A stretch of 64,000 bases of DNA from Streptomyces sp. WAC 01529. Its GTDB lineage: Bacteria; Actinomycetota; Actinomycetes; Streptomycetales; Streptomycetaceae. Each line of letters begins with the position of its first letter. Position 1 is the first letter of the stretch. Below are positions 1 to 8,448 of the stretch, one piece after another. The stretch covers positions 3,297,001 to 3,361,000 of the forward strand of contig NZ_CP029617.1 of NCBI RefSeq assembly GCF_003945545.1, written 5' to 3'. The notes beneath the pieces are model-generated. The model saw only the letters and a list, made by a program, of their open reading frames with translations. It made no database searches and was not told the origin of the DNA. A program made the position numbers and the translations under genes.

Positions 1-1
1 C

Positions 2-1066
2 CTGATGCTCGGCTGCGGTCTGCCCGGCGGCGAGCAGGGCCACAACCTCGGCCGCATCGTCGCCGTACAGCTGGGCATGGACCACCTCCCCGGCTGCACC
101 ATCACCCGCTACTGCTCCTCGTCCCTCCAGACGAGCCGCATGGCCCTGCACGCCATCAAGGCGGGCGAGGGCGACGTCTTCATCTCCGCGGGCGTGGAGA
201 TGGTCTCGCGCAGCACCAAGGGCACCTCGGACGGCCTGCCCGACACGCACAACCCCTTCTTCGCCGACGCCGAGGCCCGCACCGAGGCCGTCGCCAAGAC
301 CGAGGGCTCCACCTGGCACGACCCGCGCGAGGACGGCCTGGTCCCGGACGCCTACATCGCGATGGGCCAGACCGCGGAGAACCTCGCCCGCGCCAAGGGC
401 GTCACCCGCAAGGACATGGACGAGTTCGGCGTCCGCTCGCAGAACCTCGCCGAGGAAGCCATCAAGAACGGCTTCTGGGAGCGCGAGATCACCCCCGTGA
501 CGACCCCTGACGGCACCGTCGTCAGCAAGGACGACGGGCCCCGCGCCGGCGTCACGTACGAGGGCGTGCAGGGCCTCAAGCCCGTCTTCCGCCCCGACGG
601 CATGGTCACCGCCGGCAACTGCTGCCCGCTGAACGACGGCGCCGCCGCCCTGGTGATCATGAGCGACACCAAGGCCCGCGAGCTGGGCCTGACCCCGCTC
701 GCCCGCATCGTCTCCACCGGCGTCACCGGCCTCTCCCCCGAGATCATGGGTCTCGGCCCGGTCGAGGCGTCCAAGCAGGCCCTGCGGCGGGCCGGGCTGA
801 CCATCGACGACATCGACCTCGTCGAGATCAACGAGGCCTTCGCCGCCCAGGTGATCCCCTCCTACCGCGACCTGAACATCCCGCTGGAGAAGCTGAACGT
901 CAACGGCGGCGCCATCGCCGTCGGCCACCCCTTCGGCATGACGGGCGCCCGCATCACCGGCACGCTGATCAACTCCCTCCAGTTCCACGACAAGCAGTTC
1001 GGCCTGGAGACGATGTGCGTCGGCGGCGGCCAGGGCATGGCGATGGTCATCGAGCGTCTGAGCTGA
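2..1066 (+). CDS. Thiolase family protein (acetyl-CoA C-acetyltransferase), 5' end outside the window
   Basis: This is the 3' part of a thiolase gene. The reading frame is open at the left edge, and the first in-window Met (5) is internal, because the N-terminal residues normal for the family are missing. Thiolases form or cleave the C-C bond of 3-ketoacyl-CoA in fatty-acid and aromatic catabolism. Seen here are the acyl-accepting cysteine in CSSSLQ (about residue 38 of the visible part), NEAFAAQ, and the C-terminal GGAIAVGHPFGMTGAR with the base histidine, followed by CVGGGQGMA with the second active cysteine. About 355 residues of an expected 390-405 are present. A hairpin follows at 1138-1174. 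Substrate chain length cannot be told from sequence; location near a p-hydroxybenzoate module would also fit an aromatic or 3-oxoadipyl-CoA role. Confidence 0.93.
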   Translation: MMLGCGLPGGEQGHNLGRIVAVQLGMDHLPGCTITRYCSSSLQTSRMALHAIKAGEGDVFISAGVEMVSRSTKGTSDGLPDTHNPFFADAEARTEAVAKTEGSTWHDPREDGLVPDAYIAMGQTAENLARAKGVTRKDMDEFGVRSQNLAEEAIKNGFWEREITPVTTPDGTVVSKDDGPRAGVTYEGVQGLKPVFRPDGMVTAGNCCPLNDGAAALVIMSDTKARELGLTPLARIVSTGVTGLSPEIMGLGPVEASKQALRRAGLTIDDIDLVEINEAFAAQVIPSYRDLNIPLEKLNVNGGAIAVGHPFGMTGARITGTLINSLQFHDKQFGLETMCVGGGQGMAMVIERLS

Positions 1067-1137
1067 CGATCGGGCGCCTGAGCTGACGCAGGGTCGGCGC
1101 GCGTTGACGCTCCGTTTCTGCACCTTTCCGTGACCCA

Positions 1138-1174
1138 ATCTCCCCCAGGATGTGACCTATCTCCTGGGGGAGAT
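1138..1174. terminator. GC-rich hairpin behind the thiolase gene
   Basis: ATCTCCCCCAGGA (1138-1150) and its exact reverse complement (1162-1174) form a 13-bp stem with an 11-nt loop. It lies 72 bases after the thiolase stop and before the next plus-strand gene. There is no T-tract, as is usual in Streptomyces, so termination is inferred from position and stability. Confidence 0.6.
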
Positions 1175-1321
1175 GCATATGCCCAGCTCAGAGCGGTCTG
1201 TGGGGGTACTCCGGGCCCAAAGACCTGTCCACTTCGTGACGTTATGCACTGACAGGTGGATCGTGCAGGCTTCAAGCTGATGTAGGAAGTCGGGGGTCGA
1301 CTTGAAACCGGGAGTACGTCA

Positions 1322-2197
1322 GTGAGCGCCTTGCCTCTTGCCTTGCTGCTCTCCACGGCCGCTGCCACGGCCGTGGGTGCCGCCGCCCTGCACGCGGTGC
1401 ACGGCCTTCGTAAGCAGTTGGCCGAAATCACGGCCCTGCGCACCGAGCTGGCCGACAGCCGTGCCGCCGCCGAACGCCCGCACCCCACGGTGCCGGGCGC
1501 CCGCACCGCCGTGGACACCGACGAGATACGCGCGGCGGTCGCCGAGGCGCTCGCCGAGGAGCGGGAGCGGGAGCTGGCCGAGGCCCGCGCCTTCTGGGCC
1601 GCCCAGGAGGCCCGTGAGGGCTCTGACGCGCCCTCCCTGCTGCACGGCCTGCCCGGCATTCCCGACGGCATCGCCCTGCCCGGCATTCCGGACAGCATCG
1701 CCGACGAGCTGTTCCTGCCGCGCCAGGCGGACTTCGCGGGCCTGGAGGCGGACAGCCTGGAGCCGGTGATCGAGCCCTTCGCCGACCCGGCCGCCGACGA
1801 GTATGCCGGGGACTCCCCCGAGCTGGCCGCGGCCCGCCGCCGCCACCCCTCGCACCCGGACTTCGTGCCGGTGCGGACTTCCGCGATGGACGGGTACGGC
1901 GACCACGAGCGCACGGTGGCCTGCCTGGAGGAGCTGGCCGACGCCCGCACCGCCCTCGCCGACGTCCGCCCGGGCCCGCTGGGCACCCTGGACGTCTACG
2001 TCTTCGCGGACGGCACCACGCTCTGCATGACCCCGGGCCACCGCGAGACGGCGGAGCTGCTCGCCAACGCCCTGCGCGAGGGGCACGCGCCGGTCCTGCT
2101 CGGCGGCTCCGGCATCTCGGGCGCCTACGCCCTGACCTTCGAGTGCGGCACGGAGAACGTCTACATCCTCGCGGACCGCGTCATCGCCTCGGTCTGA
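1322..2197 (+). CDS. Conserved hypothetical protein with N-terminal membrane anchor
   Basis: I do not recognise a named family. The 291-aa product starts at GTG 1322, supported by GGAG about 7 bases upstream. Residues 2-25 are hydrophobic and look like a single N-terminal transmembrane anchor or uncleaved signal. Residues 26-100 are rich in Ala, Glu and Arg with a heptad-like pattern and are probably coiled coil. Residues about 100-160 are acidic with two close copies of GIPD. The C-terminal part (about 165-290) looks globular (DVYVFADGTTLCMTPGH and a Gly-rich stretch). The gene stands alone, with hairpins or repeats on either side. A surface-anchored or septum-associated protein would fit, but no function is claimed. 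Confidence 0.75.
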   Translation: MSALPLALLLSTAAATAVGAAALHAVHGLRKQLAEITALRTELADSRAAAERPHPTVPGARTAVDTDEIRAAVAEALAEERERELAEARAFWAAQEAREGSDAPSLLHGLPGIPDGIALPGIPDSIADELFLPRQADFAGLEADSLEPVIEPFADPAADEYAGDSPELAAARRRHPSHPDFVPVRTSAMDGYGDHERTVACLEELADARTALADVRPGPLGTLDVYVFADGTTLCMTPGHRETAELLANALREGHAPVLLGGSGISGAYALTFECGTENVYILADRVIASV

Positions 2198-2198
2198 C

Positions 2199-2228
2199 CC
2201 CGGGCCCCTCAGACCCGGGCCCCTCAGA
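2199..2228. repeat. 15-bp tandem repeat at a convergent gene end
   Basis: CCCGGGCCCCTCAGA occurs twice in direct tandem (2199-2213, 2214-2228), followed by a diverged third unit that runs into the stop codon of the minus-strand gene at 2244. Each unit contains the palindrome GGGCCC or CCCGGG. It fills the gap between the two convergent genes and may act as a weak terminator. Confidence 0.6.
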
Positions 2229-2243
2229 CCCGGGGCCCTCCTC

Positions 2244-2555
2244 TCAGACCCCGGCCCGCTTCTGCGCTTGGGCCACCAGCTCAAGGGCCCGCGCCAGCTC
2301 CTCGGGGTCCTCCAGTACGAGGGCCAGATCGCGCCCCGCGACGGTGATCTGGTCGGCGGCGGCGAACATCCCCGCGTCCGGCATCTCCCGCGGTGGGGTT
2401 CCCGGCTCCTCGATGGCCTGCGCGCGCGCCGCCAACTCCCTGGCCAGAGCCAGTGCTTCGGTCGCGGCCCCGCGCTGCAGCCGGCTCTGCGGCGCGGCCC
2501 GCAGGCGGTCGGCGAAATGGTCCACTGCGGCCGTCAAAGGCGTCGTATCGAGCAC
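2244..2555 (-). CDS. Small hypothetical protein, helical
   Basis: A 103-aa open frame on the minus strand starts at GTG 2555. The product is Ala/Arg/Glu-rich and predicted helical throughout, with no transmembrane segment or recognised motif. Third codon positions are G/C-rich in this frame, which favours a real gene over shadow frames. The upstream SD is weak. It converges with the gene ending at 2197 and diverges from the DUF4287-like gene at 2658, sharing a gap of about 100 bases. No function is proposed. Confidence 0.55.
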   Translation of the reverse strand: MLDTTPLTAAVDHFADRLRAAPQSRLQRGAATEALALARELAARAQAIEEPGTPPREMPDAGMFAAADQITVAGRDLALVLEDPEELARALELVAQAQKRAGV

Positions 2556-2657
2556 CCCGCGACCTTATGCGCCTTTGCGGGACTGTTGCCAACGCCCACA
2601 GCCTCAGGCACGGTGGCGTGAAGGACGGAACACATCGCGACGCGTCCGGAGGCGCCG

Positions 2658-2888
2658 ATGTCCCAAGTCTTCTCCGAGGAGACCCACCGCAATCTGCTCG
2701 CCCGCATCCCCCAGTGCACCGGTCGTGAAGTCTCCGACTGGCTGCGTGCCGTGGACGAAGGCCCCTCTCTCTTCCGCTTCGAGGAGAAGGTCAGCTGGCT
2801 CCGCGCCGAACACAACCTCGCGTACGGCCACGCGAAAGCGATCATCCACGAGTACGACCTGAGGCGGGCCGCCCGCAAGTTCCTCTGA
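2658..2888 (+). CDS. Small DUF4287-like protein
   Basis: This 76-aa protein resembles the DUF4287 family, small single-domain proteins of unknown role (the domain is also found fused to DUF5655). Visible are a helical N-terminus (SEETHRNLLARIP), a W-containing centre, and a conserved-looking Gly-His (YGHAKAIIHEYD). GGAGG precedes ATG 2658 by 5 bases, a good start. A strong bidirectional hairpin follows at 2916-2955. No partner gene is obvious. Confidence 0.75.
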   Translation: MSQVFSEETHRNLLARIPQCTGREVSDWLRAVDEGPSLFRFEEKVSWLRAEHNLAYGHAKAIIHEYDLRRAARKFL

Positions 2889-2915
2889 CCCCCTACCCCC
2901 CTCCCGACACGCACG

Positions 2916-2955
2916 CGAAGGGCCCGCGGACCGGAATCGGTCCGCGGGCCCTTCG
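2916..2955. terminator. Bidirectional 18-bp hairpin
   Basis: A perfect 18-bp inverted repeat (2916-2933 with 2938-2955) closes a GAAT tetraloop. It sits between two convergent genes (ends at 2888 and 2987), as expected for a shared terminator. Confidence 0.8.
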
Positions 2956-2986
2956 GCTGTCGGGTTCAGCCGCTGAGCGGCAGGCG

Positions 2987-3916
2987 TCAGTCGTTCCCCT
3001 GGAGGATCGCGATCAGGCGCAGGAACTCGAGGTAGATCCAGACGAGCGTCATCGTCAGACCGAAGGCGGCGAGCCAAGCCTCTTCCTTCGGCGCGCCGTA
3101 GGCGATGCCGTCCTCGACCTGCTTGAAGTCCAGGGCGAGGAAGCAGGCGCCGAGCAGGATGCCGACGATGCCGAAGACGATGCCGAGGCCACCGCTGCGG
3201 AAGCCGAGACCGTCACCGCCGCCGAAGACCATGAACAGGAGGTTCACGGCGGTCAGCAGCAGGAAGCCCATCGCCGCGGCCATCACGAAGCCGTAGAAGC
3301 GACGGTTGACGCGGATCCAGCCCGCCTTGTACGCCACGAGGACGCCGACGAAGACCGCCATCGTGCCGAGCACGGCCTGCATGGCCGCGCCGTCCGCGAT
3401 GCGGTTGTCGACGACGCTGGAGACGACTCCGAGGAAGACGCCTTCCAGCGCGGCATACGTCAGGATCAGCGCGGGCGATGCCTTGCGCTTGAAGGACTGC
3501 ACCAGGCCGAGCACCATCGCGACGAGACCGGCGCCGATCGCGATGCCGTACGACTTGCCGATGTTGGCGTCGTCGACCGGCAGCAGCGCCCAGGCGAGCG
3601 CCGCGGTGACCAGCAGCGTGCCGAGCGTGGTGGCGGTGCGCATGACGACGTCGTCCATCGTCATACGGCCCGTGGTGCTTACGGGCGCCTGGGGGGCGCC
3701 GTACTGCACGTCCTGCTGGGCGTACGGATTGGTGGCGTAGGGGTTGCCCGCGGGGGCCTGCTGGCCGCCTGCGTACGGACCGCCTTGCGCGTACGGGTTG
3801 CCCTGGGTCTGGGTCGCGGCTGCGGGTCCCCCGGCCTGCGGCTGCGCGCCGAAGCCGGCGTAGCCGTTGTCGCGGCTGAACCCCCGTCGCGAGAAGACCG
3901 GGTTGCTGCTCCTCAT
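2987..3916 (-). CDS. Bax inhibitor-1 / YccA family membrane protein
   Basis: The 309-aa product has a cytosolic N-terminus (about 1-105) rich in Gly, Ala, Pro and Gln with repeated NPYA-type units, then seven hydrophobic segments between about residues 115 and 305. This layout is typical of the Bax inhibitor-1/YccA (TMBIM) family in actinobacteria. Family members are integral membrane proteins with proposed roles in pH-gated calcium leak and, in E. coli YccA, modulation of FtsH. The acidic pair near the C-terminus thought to gate the pore cannot be assigned with certainty here. Start ATG 3916 has GGAGGAG just upstream. The gene is monocistronic. Confidence 0.9.
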   Translation of the reverse strand: MRSSNPVFSRRGFSRDNGYAGFGAQPQAGGPAAATQTQGNPYAQGGPYAGGQQAPAGNPYATNPYAQQDVQYGAPQAPVSTTGRMTMDDVVMRTATTLGTLLVTAALAWALLPVDDANIGKSYGIAIGAGLVAMVLGLVQSFKRKASPALILTYAALEGVFLGVVSSVVDNRIADGAAMQAVLGTMAVFVGVLVAYKAGWIRVNRRFYGFVMAAAMGFLLLTAVNLLFMVFGGGDGLGFRSGGLGIVFGIVGILLGACFLALDFKQVEDGIAYGAPKEEAWLAAFGLTMTLVWIYLEFLRLIAILQGND

Positions 3917-3983
3917 TTCACTCCTCCATGGCCACCGTGCGTGGCTTTGCCCTCAAGAGTAATGCGTAGGCAAAAGGATGGTC

Positions 3984-5336
3984 CTAGTGCTTGGGGAGGA
4001 TCTTTCCCTCTCTGTGACCGAGAACGCTCGGCATGGCCCCTACTGTTCCCGGATCGGAACCGTTCGCCCGTACGAGTGGCACCAGGGAGATCGCGACGGC
4101 GCCGAGGATCCCGGCGACCGCGAAGGTCGTGAAGCCGAGCGAGGCGTTGCCGCCCGCGACCACCGCGCCGCCCAGCCAGGGCCCGACGACGGCGCCGGTG
4201 CGGCCGACGCCGGTGACCCAGCCGAGCCCCGTGGCGCGCTCCGCGGGCCCATAGACGGAGGGTGTTGCCGCGTAGACCATGACCTGCGCGGAGAAGAGCC
4301 AGATGCCGGTGACGAAGACGACGGCGTAGGCGACGCAGAGCGGCAGCTGGGCCTTGAGCAGGAAGGCGCCGCACGCGGTGAGCAGGAACCAGATCGCGGA
4401 GACCCTGAAGGCCCCGAAACGGTCGGCGGTGCGCCCGGCGACGAGCATGCCGACGATGCCGCCCGCGTTGATCACCATCAGGAAGGTGACGGAGGAGGAG
4501 AGGGAGTAGCCGGAGGCGCGCATCAGCTCGGGGAGCCAGGTGGAGACGCCGTAGACGAGCAGCAGACCGGCGAAGGAGGCGAGCCACAGCAGCGGGGTCG
4601 CCAGGCGGCGGCCCGGTGCGAAGAGCGCGGCGACGGCGGAGAAGCGGCCCTTCGCCCCGGCCTCGGGGGCTTCGGCGGCGGTCGGGGACGGCAGGCGGTA
4701 GCGGGCGGCGACCGCCTCGGCCTCGCGCGTGCGGCCCTTGGCGAACAGCACACCGGGCGACTCGGGCAGCCACTTGACGACGAGCGGCACGGCGACGATC
4801 GCGGGGATCACGCCGGTCCAGAAGACGACGCGCCAGCCGTGGTCGGGCCCGAGCACGAGCCCGAGGCCCGTCGCCGCCATGCCGCCCGCGTGGTACGAGG
4901 TCATCATCAGGCCGGTGGCGAGCGCGGCCCTGCGCGGCGGCGCGAACTCGGCGACGATCGCGAGCCCGATCGGCATGAGCCCGCCGAGCCCGAGCCCGGA
5001 GACGAACCGTCCGGCGCCGAAGAACGCGGCGGTCGGCGCGAGCGCGCACAGCGCGGAGCCCAGCGAGAAGAGGACGACGCTGCCGGTCACCATCGGCTTG
5101 CGGCCCGCCCAGTCGGTGAGGGTGCCGCAGCCGAGGGCGCCGATCAGCATGCCGAAGGTGGTCCACGAGCCGATGGTCCCGGCGGTGGAGGTGCTGAAGC
5201 CGAAGCCCTCGTCGTCGAGGAGGTGCGGCATGACGGCGCCGTAGATGTTGACGTCCATCCCGTCGAAGAAGACGACGAGCCAGCACAGGGCGAGGACGGG
5301 GGCGACGGATGTGAAGGTCCGCTCGGGAGGGGTCAC
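3984..5336 (-). CDS. pcaK: Aromatic acid:H+ symporter, MFS (PcaK-like)
   Basis: A 450-aa major facilitator with about 12 transmembrane segments resembles the AAHS family (PcaK, BenK), which imports p-hydroxybenzoate or protocatechuate by proton symport. Supporting signs are the acidic residue in TM1 within the family-like FFDGMDVNIYGAVMP (residues about 24-38), the loop 2-3 motif DWAGRKP with Gly and Arg, and a long central loop. GTG 5336 has AAGGAAG upstream. It lies 30 bases behind pobA on the same strand, so the pair is probably one transcript supplying substrate to PobA. The symbol is given by family and context; exact substrate is inferred. Confidence 0.85.
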   Translation of the reverse strand: MTPPERTFTSVAPVLALCWLVVFFDGMDVNIYGAVMPHLLDDEGFGFSTSTAGTIGSWTTFGMLIGALGCGTLTDWAGRKPMVTGSVVLFSLGSALCALAPTAAFFGAGRFVSGLGLGGLMPIGLAIVAEFAPPRRAALATGLMMTSYHAGGMAATGLGLVLGPDHGWRVVFWTGVIPAIVAVPLVVKWLPESPGVLFAKGRTREAEAVAARYRLPSPTAAEAPEAGAKGRFSAVAALFAPGRRLATPLLWLASFAGLLLVYGVSTWLPELMRASGYSLSSSVTFLMVINAGGIVGMLVAGRTADRFGAFRVSAIWFLLTACGAFLLKAQLPLCVAYAVVFVTGIWLFSAQVMVYAATPSVYGPAERATGLGWVTGVGRTGAVVGPWLGGAVVAGGNASLGFTTFAVAGILGAVAISLVPLVRANGSDPGTVGAMPSVLGHREGKILPKH

Positions 5337-5351
5337 GGGGCTCTCTTCCTT

Positions 5352-5381
5352 CTAGGGCCCGTCCTGCTAGGGCCTGTCCTG
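5352..5381. repeat. 15-bp tandem duplication over the pobA stop codon
   Basis: CTAGGGCCCGTCCTG (5352-5366) is followed directly by CTAGGGCCTGTCCTG (5367-5381), one mismatch. The second copy encodes the last codons and the TAG stop of pobA; the first repeats them in frame beyond the stop. It looks like a local slippage duplication. Confidence 0.6.
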
Positions 5382-6560
5382 CTCGTCCAGGGGGAATCCG
5401 GTGTAGGCCTCGGCCAGGTCGGTCTCGGCGGAGCGCGCGGTGGTGAGCCGGTCGAGCCCGGCGAGCTGGATGCGGTCGTCGAAGGGGGTGGCGTCGGGGG
5501 CCCGGTGCAGCAGGGTCGTCATCGCGTACGAGAAGCGCTCGGCCTGCCAGACGCGGCGCAGGCAGGTCTCGGAGTACGCGTCCAGGCCGCCCGCATCGCC
5601 CTTGTCGCGGAGCAGGACCAGGGCGCGGGCGAGCGTGACGACGTCGCCGACCGCGAGGTTGAGGCCCTTCGCGCCGGTGGGCGGGACGATGTGCGCGGCG
5701 TCCCCGGCGAGGAGGAGCCGTCCGTGGCGCATGGGCTCGTGGACGTAGCTGCGCATGGGGGTGACGGACTTGGCGGTGACGGGTCCGCGCCGCAGCGTCC
5801 ACTCCGGGTCATCGGTCTCCAGGCGGCGGTCCAGCTCGTCCCAGATCTCCTCGTCGGGCCAGTCGTCGGCGTCGGTGCCGTCGGGGACCTGGAGGTACGC
5901 GCGCGTGACACTCGGCGACCTCATCGACAGGAGGGCGAAACCGCGGTCGTGGCGGGCGTAGACCAGCTCGTCGTGGGAGGGCGGCACGTCGGCGAGGATG
6001 CCGAGCCAGGCGTAGGGGTACGTGCGCTCGAAGACGCGGGAGACCGCGCGGGGCACCGCCTCGCGGGCCACGCCCCAGAAGCCGTCGCACCCCACCACGT
6101 AGTCGCACTCCAGAACGTCCTCGCGCCCTTCGCGGCGGAAGCGGACGCGGGGGCTCTCGGTATCGGCGCCCTCCACGGCCAGCGCCTCGGCCCCGAAGAG
6201 CAGCGGGCCGCCCTCGGCGAGCTGGAGGGCGATGAGGTCCTTGCAGACCTCGGTCTGGGCGTAGACGGTGACGGACCTGCCGCCGGTCAGCGCGGGGAAG
6301 TCCACGCGGTGCCTGCGGCGGTCGAAGCGCAGCTCGATGCCGTGGTGCGGGAGGCCCTCGCGGTCCATGCGGGCCCCGGCGCCCGCCGCACGCAGCACGT
6401 CGACGGTGCCCTGTTCCAGGATCCCGGCCCGCTGGCGGCGCTCCACGTAGGCGCGGTCGCGGCTCTCCAGGACGACGGAGGCGACACCTGCGCGGTGCAG
6501 CAGGCGGGCGAGGAGCAGTCCGGCCGGTCCGGCCCCGATGATTCCGACGGTGGTCCGCAT
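5367..6560 (-). CDS. pobA: 4-Hydroxybenzoate 3-monooxygenase
   Basis: PobA is a flavoprotein hydroxylase that turns p-hydroxybenzoate into protocatechuate with NAD(P)H and oxygen, feeding the beta-ketoadipate pathway. The 397-aa length matches the family (about 394). Visible are the N-terminal Rossmann motif GAGPAG (residues 9-14) for FAD, the internal DG motif (CDGFWG), and the C-terminal FAD motif GDAAHIVPPTGAKGLNLA. ATG 6560 has a purine-rich SD (GGGGCGAGGG). The gene heads the pobA-pcaK unit and diverges from the double-IclR regulator, with which it shares a control region at about 6561-6721. The p-hydroxybenzoate assignment over salicylate-type relatives rests on the overall match and the transporter neighbour. 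Confidence 0.92.
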   Translation of the reverse strand: MRTTVGIIGAGPAGLLLARLLHRAGVASVVLESRDRAYVERRQRAGILEQGTVDVLRAAGAGARMDREGLPHHGIELRFDRRRHRVDFPALTGGRSVTVYAQTEVCKDLIALQLAEGGPLLFGAEALAVEGADTESPRVRFRREGREDVLECDYVVGCDGFWGVAREAVPRAVSRVFERTYPYAWLGILADVPPSHDELVYARHDRGFALLSMRSPSVTRAYLQVPDGTDADDWPDEEIWDELDRRLETDDPEWTLRRGPVTAKSVTPMRSYVHEPMRHGRLLLAGDAAHIVPPTGAKGLNLAVGDVVTLARALVLLRDKGDAGGLDAYSETCLRRVWQAERFSYAMTTLLHRAPDATPFDDRIQLAGLDRLTTARSAETDLAEAYTGFPLDEQDRP

Positions 6561-6606
6561 CCCTCGCCCCTTGTTCGCCGTCCGCTCGGCCGTTTGACCG
6601 CTTGGC

Positions 6607-6636
6607 TTGTTCGTCTGGTGAACTTTCGTTCATAAT
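6607..6636 (+). promoter_or_regulatory. Promoter with overlapping operator between pobA and its regulator
   Basis: TTGTTC (6607-6612) and CATAAT (6631-6636), 18 bases apart, form a good sigma-70/HrdB-type promoter reading towards the regulator. The inverted repeat TGAAC-TTTC-GTTCA (6619-6632) overlaps the -10, and a second GTTC-N7-GAAC (6609-6623) overlaps the first. Such short AAC/GTT palindromes are typical IclR-family sites, so this is the likely autoregulatory and pobA-controlling operator. Confidence 0.55.
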
Positions 6637-6721
6637 GCGTTGCACGGGAGTCTCGGGCCGCGCCTGTGCGGTGTCAACGGGTGTGCGGCACCCGATTCCG
6701 TCGGACATGAGGAGCGCCGCC

Positions 6722-8419
6722 ATGCCGGAAGAGTCCGTACGCCCCCTGGAGCGCGGCCTGGCAGTCCTGCGGGCGCTCGCCGTGGCGGAGCAGGGGCAGT
6801 TGCGCGCGGGTGACCTCGTACGCGCCACGGGCCTCGCCCGCTCCACGGTGGACCGGGTCGTGGCGACGCTGGCCAGGATCGGATACGTACGCACGCGTGG
6901 GCAGCAGCTGCACCTCACCCCCCGCCTCATGGAGCTGGGCAACGCCTACCTCGCGGCGAGCGGCCTGACCGGCGAGGTCGCCGCGCGCACGGCCCGGCTC
7001 GCGGACGAGCTGGACGAGTCGGTGTCGCTCGCGGTGCCCGACGGCGACGGGGTGCGCTTCGTGACGCAGGCGGCGCGGCGCCGCGCGATGTCGGTGGCCT
7101 TCCGCATCGGGGACCTGCTGCCGCCCGAGCGCTGCGCTCCCGGCGCGCTCTTCGCGGACGCGTGGGGCGAGGAGGAGTGGGCGGCCTGGCACGCGCGCGT
7201 GGCGGCGGGCCCCGCGGAGGAGGCCTTCCCCGCGCTGCCGCCGGGCCCGGCGCCCTCGGCCGTTCCCGATCTCGCCGCGCGCGTGGCCCGCGCCAAGGAG
7301 ACCGGCTGGGCCCTGGACGACCAGTTGATCGAGCCGGGCCTGATCGCGGTGGCGGTCCCGGTACGCGACGGCGCCGGCCGGGTCCGGTACGCCCTGTCGG
7401 CGGTGAGCCACACGAGCAGGTACACGGCGGAGGCGCTGGCGGCGGCGGTGCTGCCGCGCCTGCGGATGGAGGCGGAGCGGCTGGGGGGCATGGCGGGGGC
7501 GGGGACGCCGGGCGCCTCAGGGGCGGAACACGCCGTGGCGCTGGGCGCCTCGGAGGCGGAGCACCCCGTCGACCTGGCGGACCCGGAACCGGCGCTCCCC
7601 GCCTTCGACCCGCAGGCCGCCAAGGAGGAGCTGGGTCCCGGCTTCCTCCAGTCCCTCGCCCGTGGCCTCGCCGTCCTGCGCGCTCTGGGCGAGGCCCGGG
7701 GCGACGGGCTGCCGCTCACCGCGCTCGCCGCCGCCACCGGGCTGCCGAGGGCCACCGCCCGGCGCTGCCTGCACACCCTGGCGCTCACGGGGTACGCGGC
7801 CCACGACGGGCGCCTCTTCCGCCCACTCCCCCGCATCCTCGAACTCGGCCACGCGGCCCTGTCCCGGCTCACCTTCGCCGAGCTGGCCGAGCCGCACCTG
7901 CGCGCACTGGCCGACCGCGTGCACCAGTCGGCATCGGTGACGGTCCTGGACGGCACGGACATCCGGTACGTCGCACGGGCCGCCACGGTCCGCGTCATGA
8001 GCGTCCACATCACGGTGGGCACCCGCTTTCCCGCGTACGCCACCGCGATGGGCCGCGTCCTGCTCGCCGGGCTCCCGCCGGAGGAACGCGAGCGCCTGCT
8101 GAAGGCCGCCCCGCCCCGCGCCCTCACCCCGCACACCGTGACCGACCCCGCCGAGCTGGCCCGCGTCCTCGACCGCGCCGCCGCCGAGGACCACGCCACC
8201 GCCGACCAGGAACTGGAGGACGGCCTGCGCTCGGTGGCCGTACCGGTCAGGGACGCGGCGGGACAGGTGGTCGCCGCCCTGAACATCGCCCAGCACGCGG
8301 GCACCGCCCCGCTCTCCGGGACCCGGGACGCCCTGCTCCCCGCGCTGCGCGCCACGGCGGCCGCGATCGAGACGGACCTGCACACGGCAGCCCGCTTCAA
8401 CGAAGTACGAATGAGCTGA
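6722..8419 (+). CDS. IclR-family regulator with two complete fused IclR units
   Basis: The 565-aa product is twice normal IclR length (about 250-280). Unit 1 (about 6-245) and unit 2 (about 305-560) each carry a winged helix-turn-helix beginning with the family pattern (RPLERGLAVLRAL and SLARGLAVLRAL) followed by an effector-binding domain. They are joined by an Ala/Glu-rich linker with a short internal repeat (about 245-300). ATG 6722 is preferred because GAGGA lies 8 bases upstream; in-frame starts at 6602 and 6707 lack this. Divergence from pobA-pcaK suggests it controls p-hydroxybenzoate catabolism, as PobR and PcaR of the IclR family do elsewhere. Which unit binds effector is unknown; unit 2 has the more canonical effector domain (SASVTVLDGTDIRYVAR). 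Confidence 0.88.
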   Translation: MPEESVRPLERGLAVLRALAVAEQGQLRAGDLVRATGLARSTVDRVVATLARIGYVRTRGQQLHLTPRLMELGNAYLAASGLTGEVAARTARLADELDESVSLAVPDGDGVRFVTQAARRRAMSVAFRIGDLLPPERCAPGALFADAWGEEEWAAWHARVAAGPAEEAFPALPPGPAPSAVPDLAARVARAKETGWALDDQLIEPGLIAVAVPVRDGAGRVRYALSAVSHTSRYTAEALAAAVLPRLRMEAERLGGMAGAGTPGASGAEHAVALGASEAEHPVDLADPEPALPAFDPQAAKEELGPGFLQSLARGLAVLRALGEARGDGLPLTALAAATGLPRATARRCLHTLALTGYAAHDGRLFRPLPRILELGHAALSRLTFAELAEPHLRALADRVHQSASVTVLDGTDIRYVARAATVRVMSVHITVGTRFPAYATAMGRVLLAGLPPEERERLLKAAPPRALTPHTVTDPAELARVLDRAAAEDHATADQELEDGLRSVAVPVRDAAGQVVAALNIAQHAGTAPLSGTRDALLPALRATAAAIETDLHTAARFNEVRMS

Positions 8420-8448
8420 CCGGCGGGGCGGTTGACCTGCATGGGAGG

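Noticed and set aside
3978..6635. 885-codon plus-strand frame opposite pcaK and pobA
   Set aside because: Spans two well-supported genes on the other strand and has no domain; shadow frame.
6602..6721. Upstream extension of the double-IclR gene to 6602
   Set aside because: It would start inside the promoter -35 region, lacks an SD, and codes for a non-conserved segment; ATG 6722 has a good SD.
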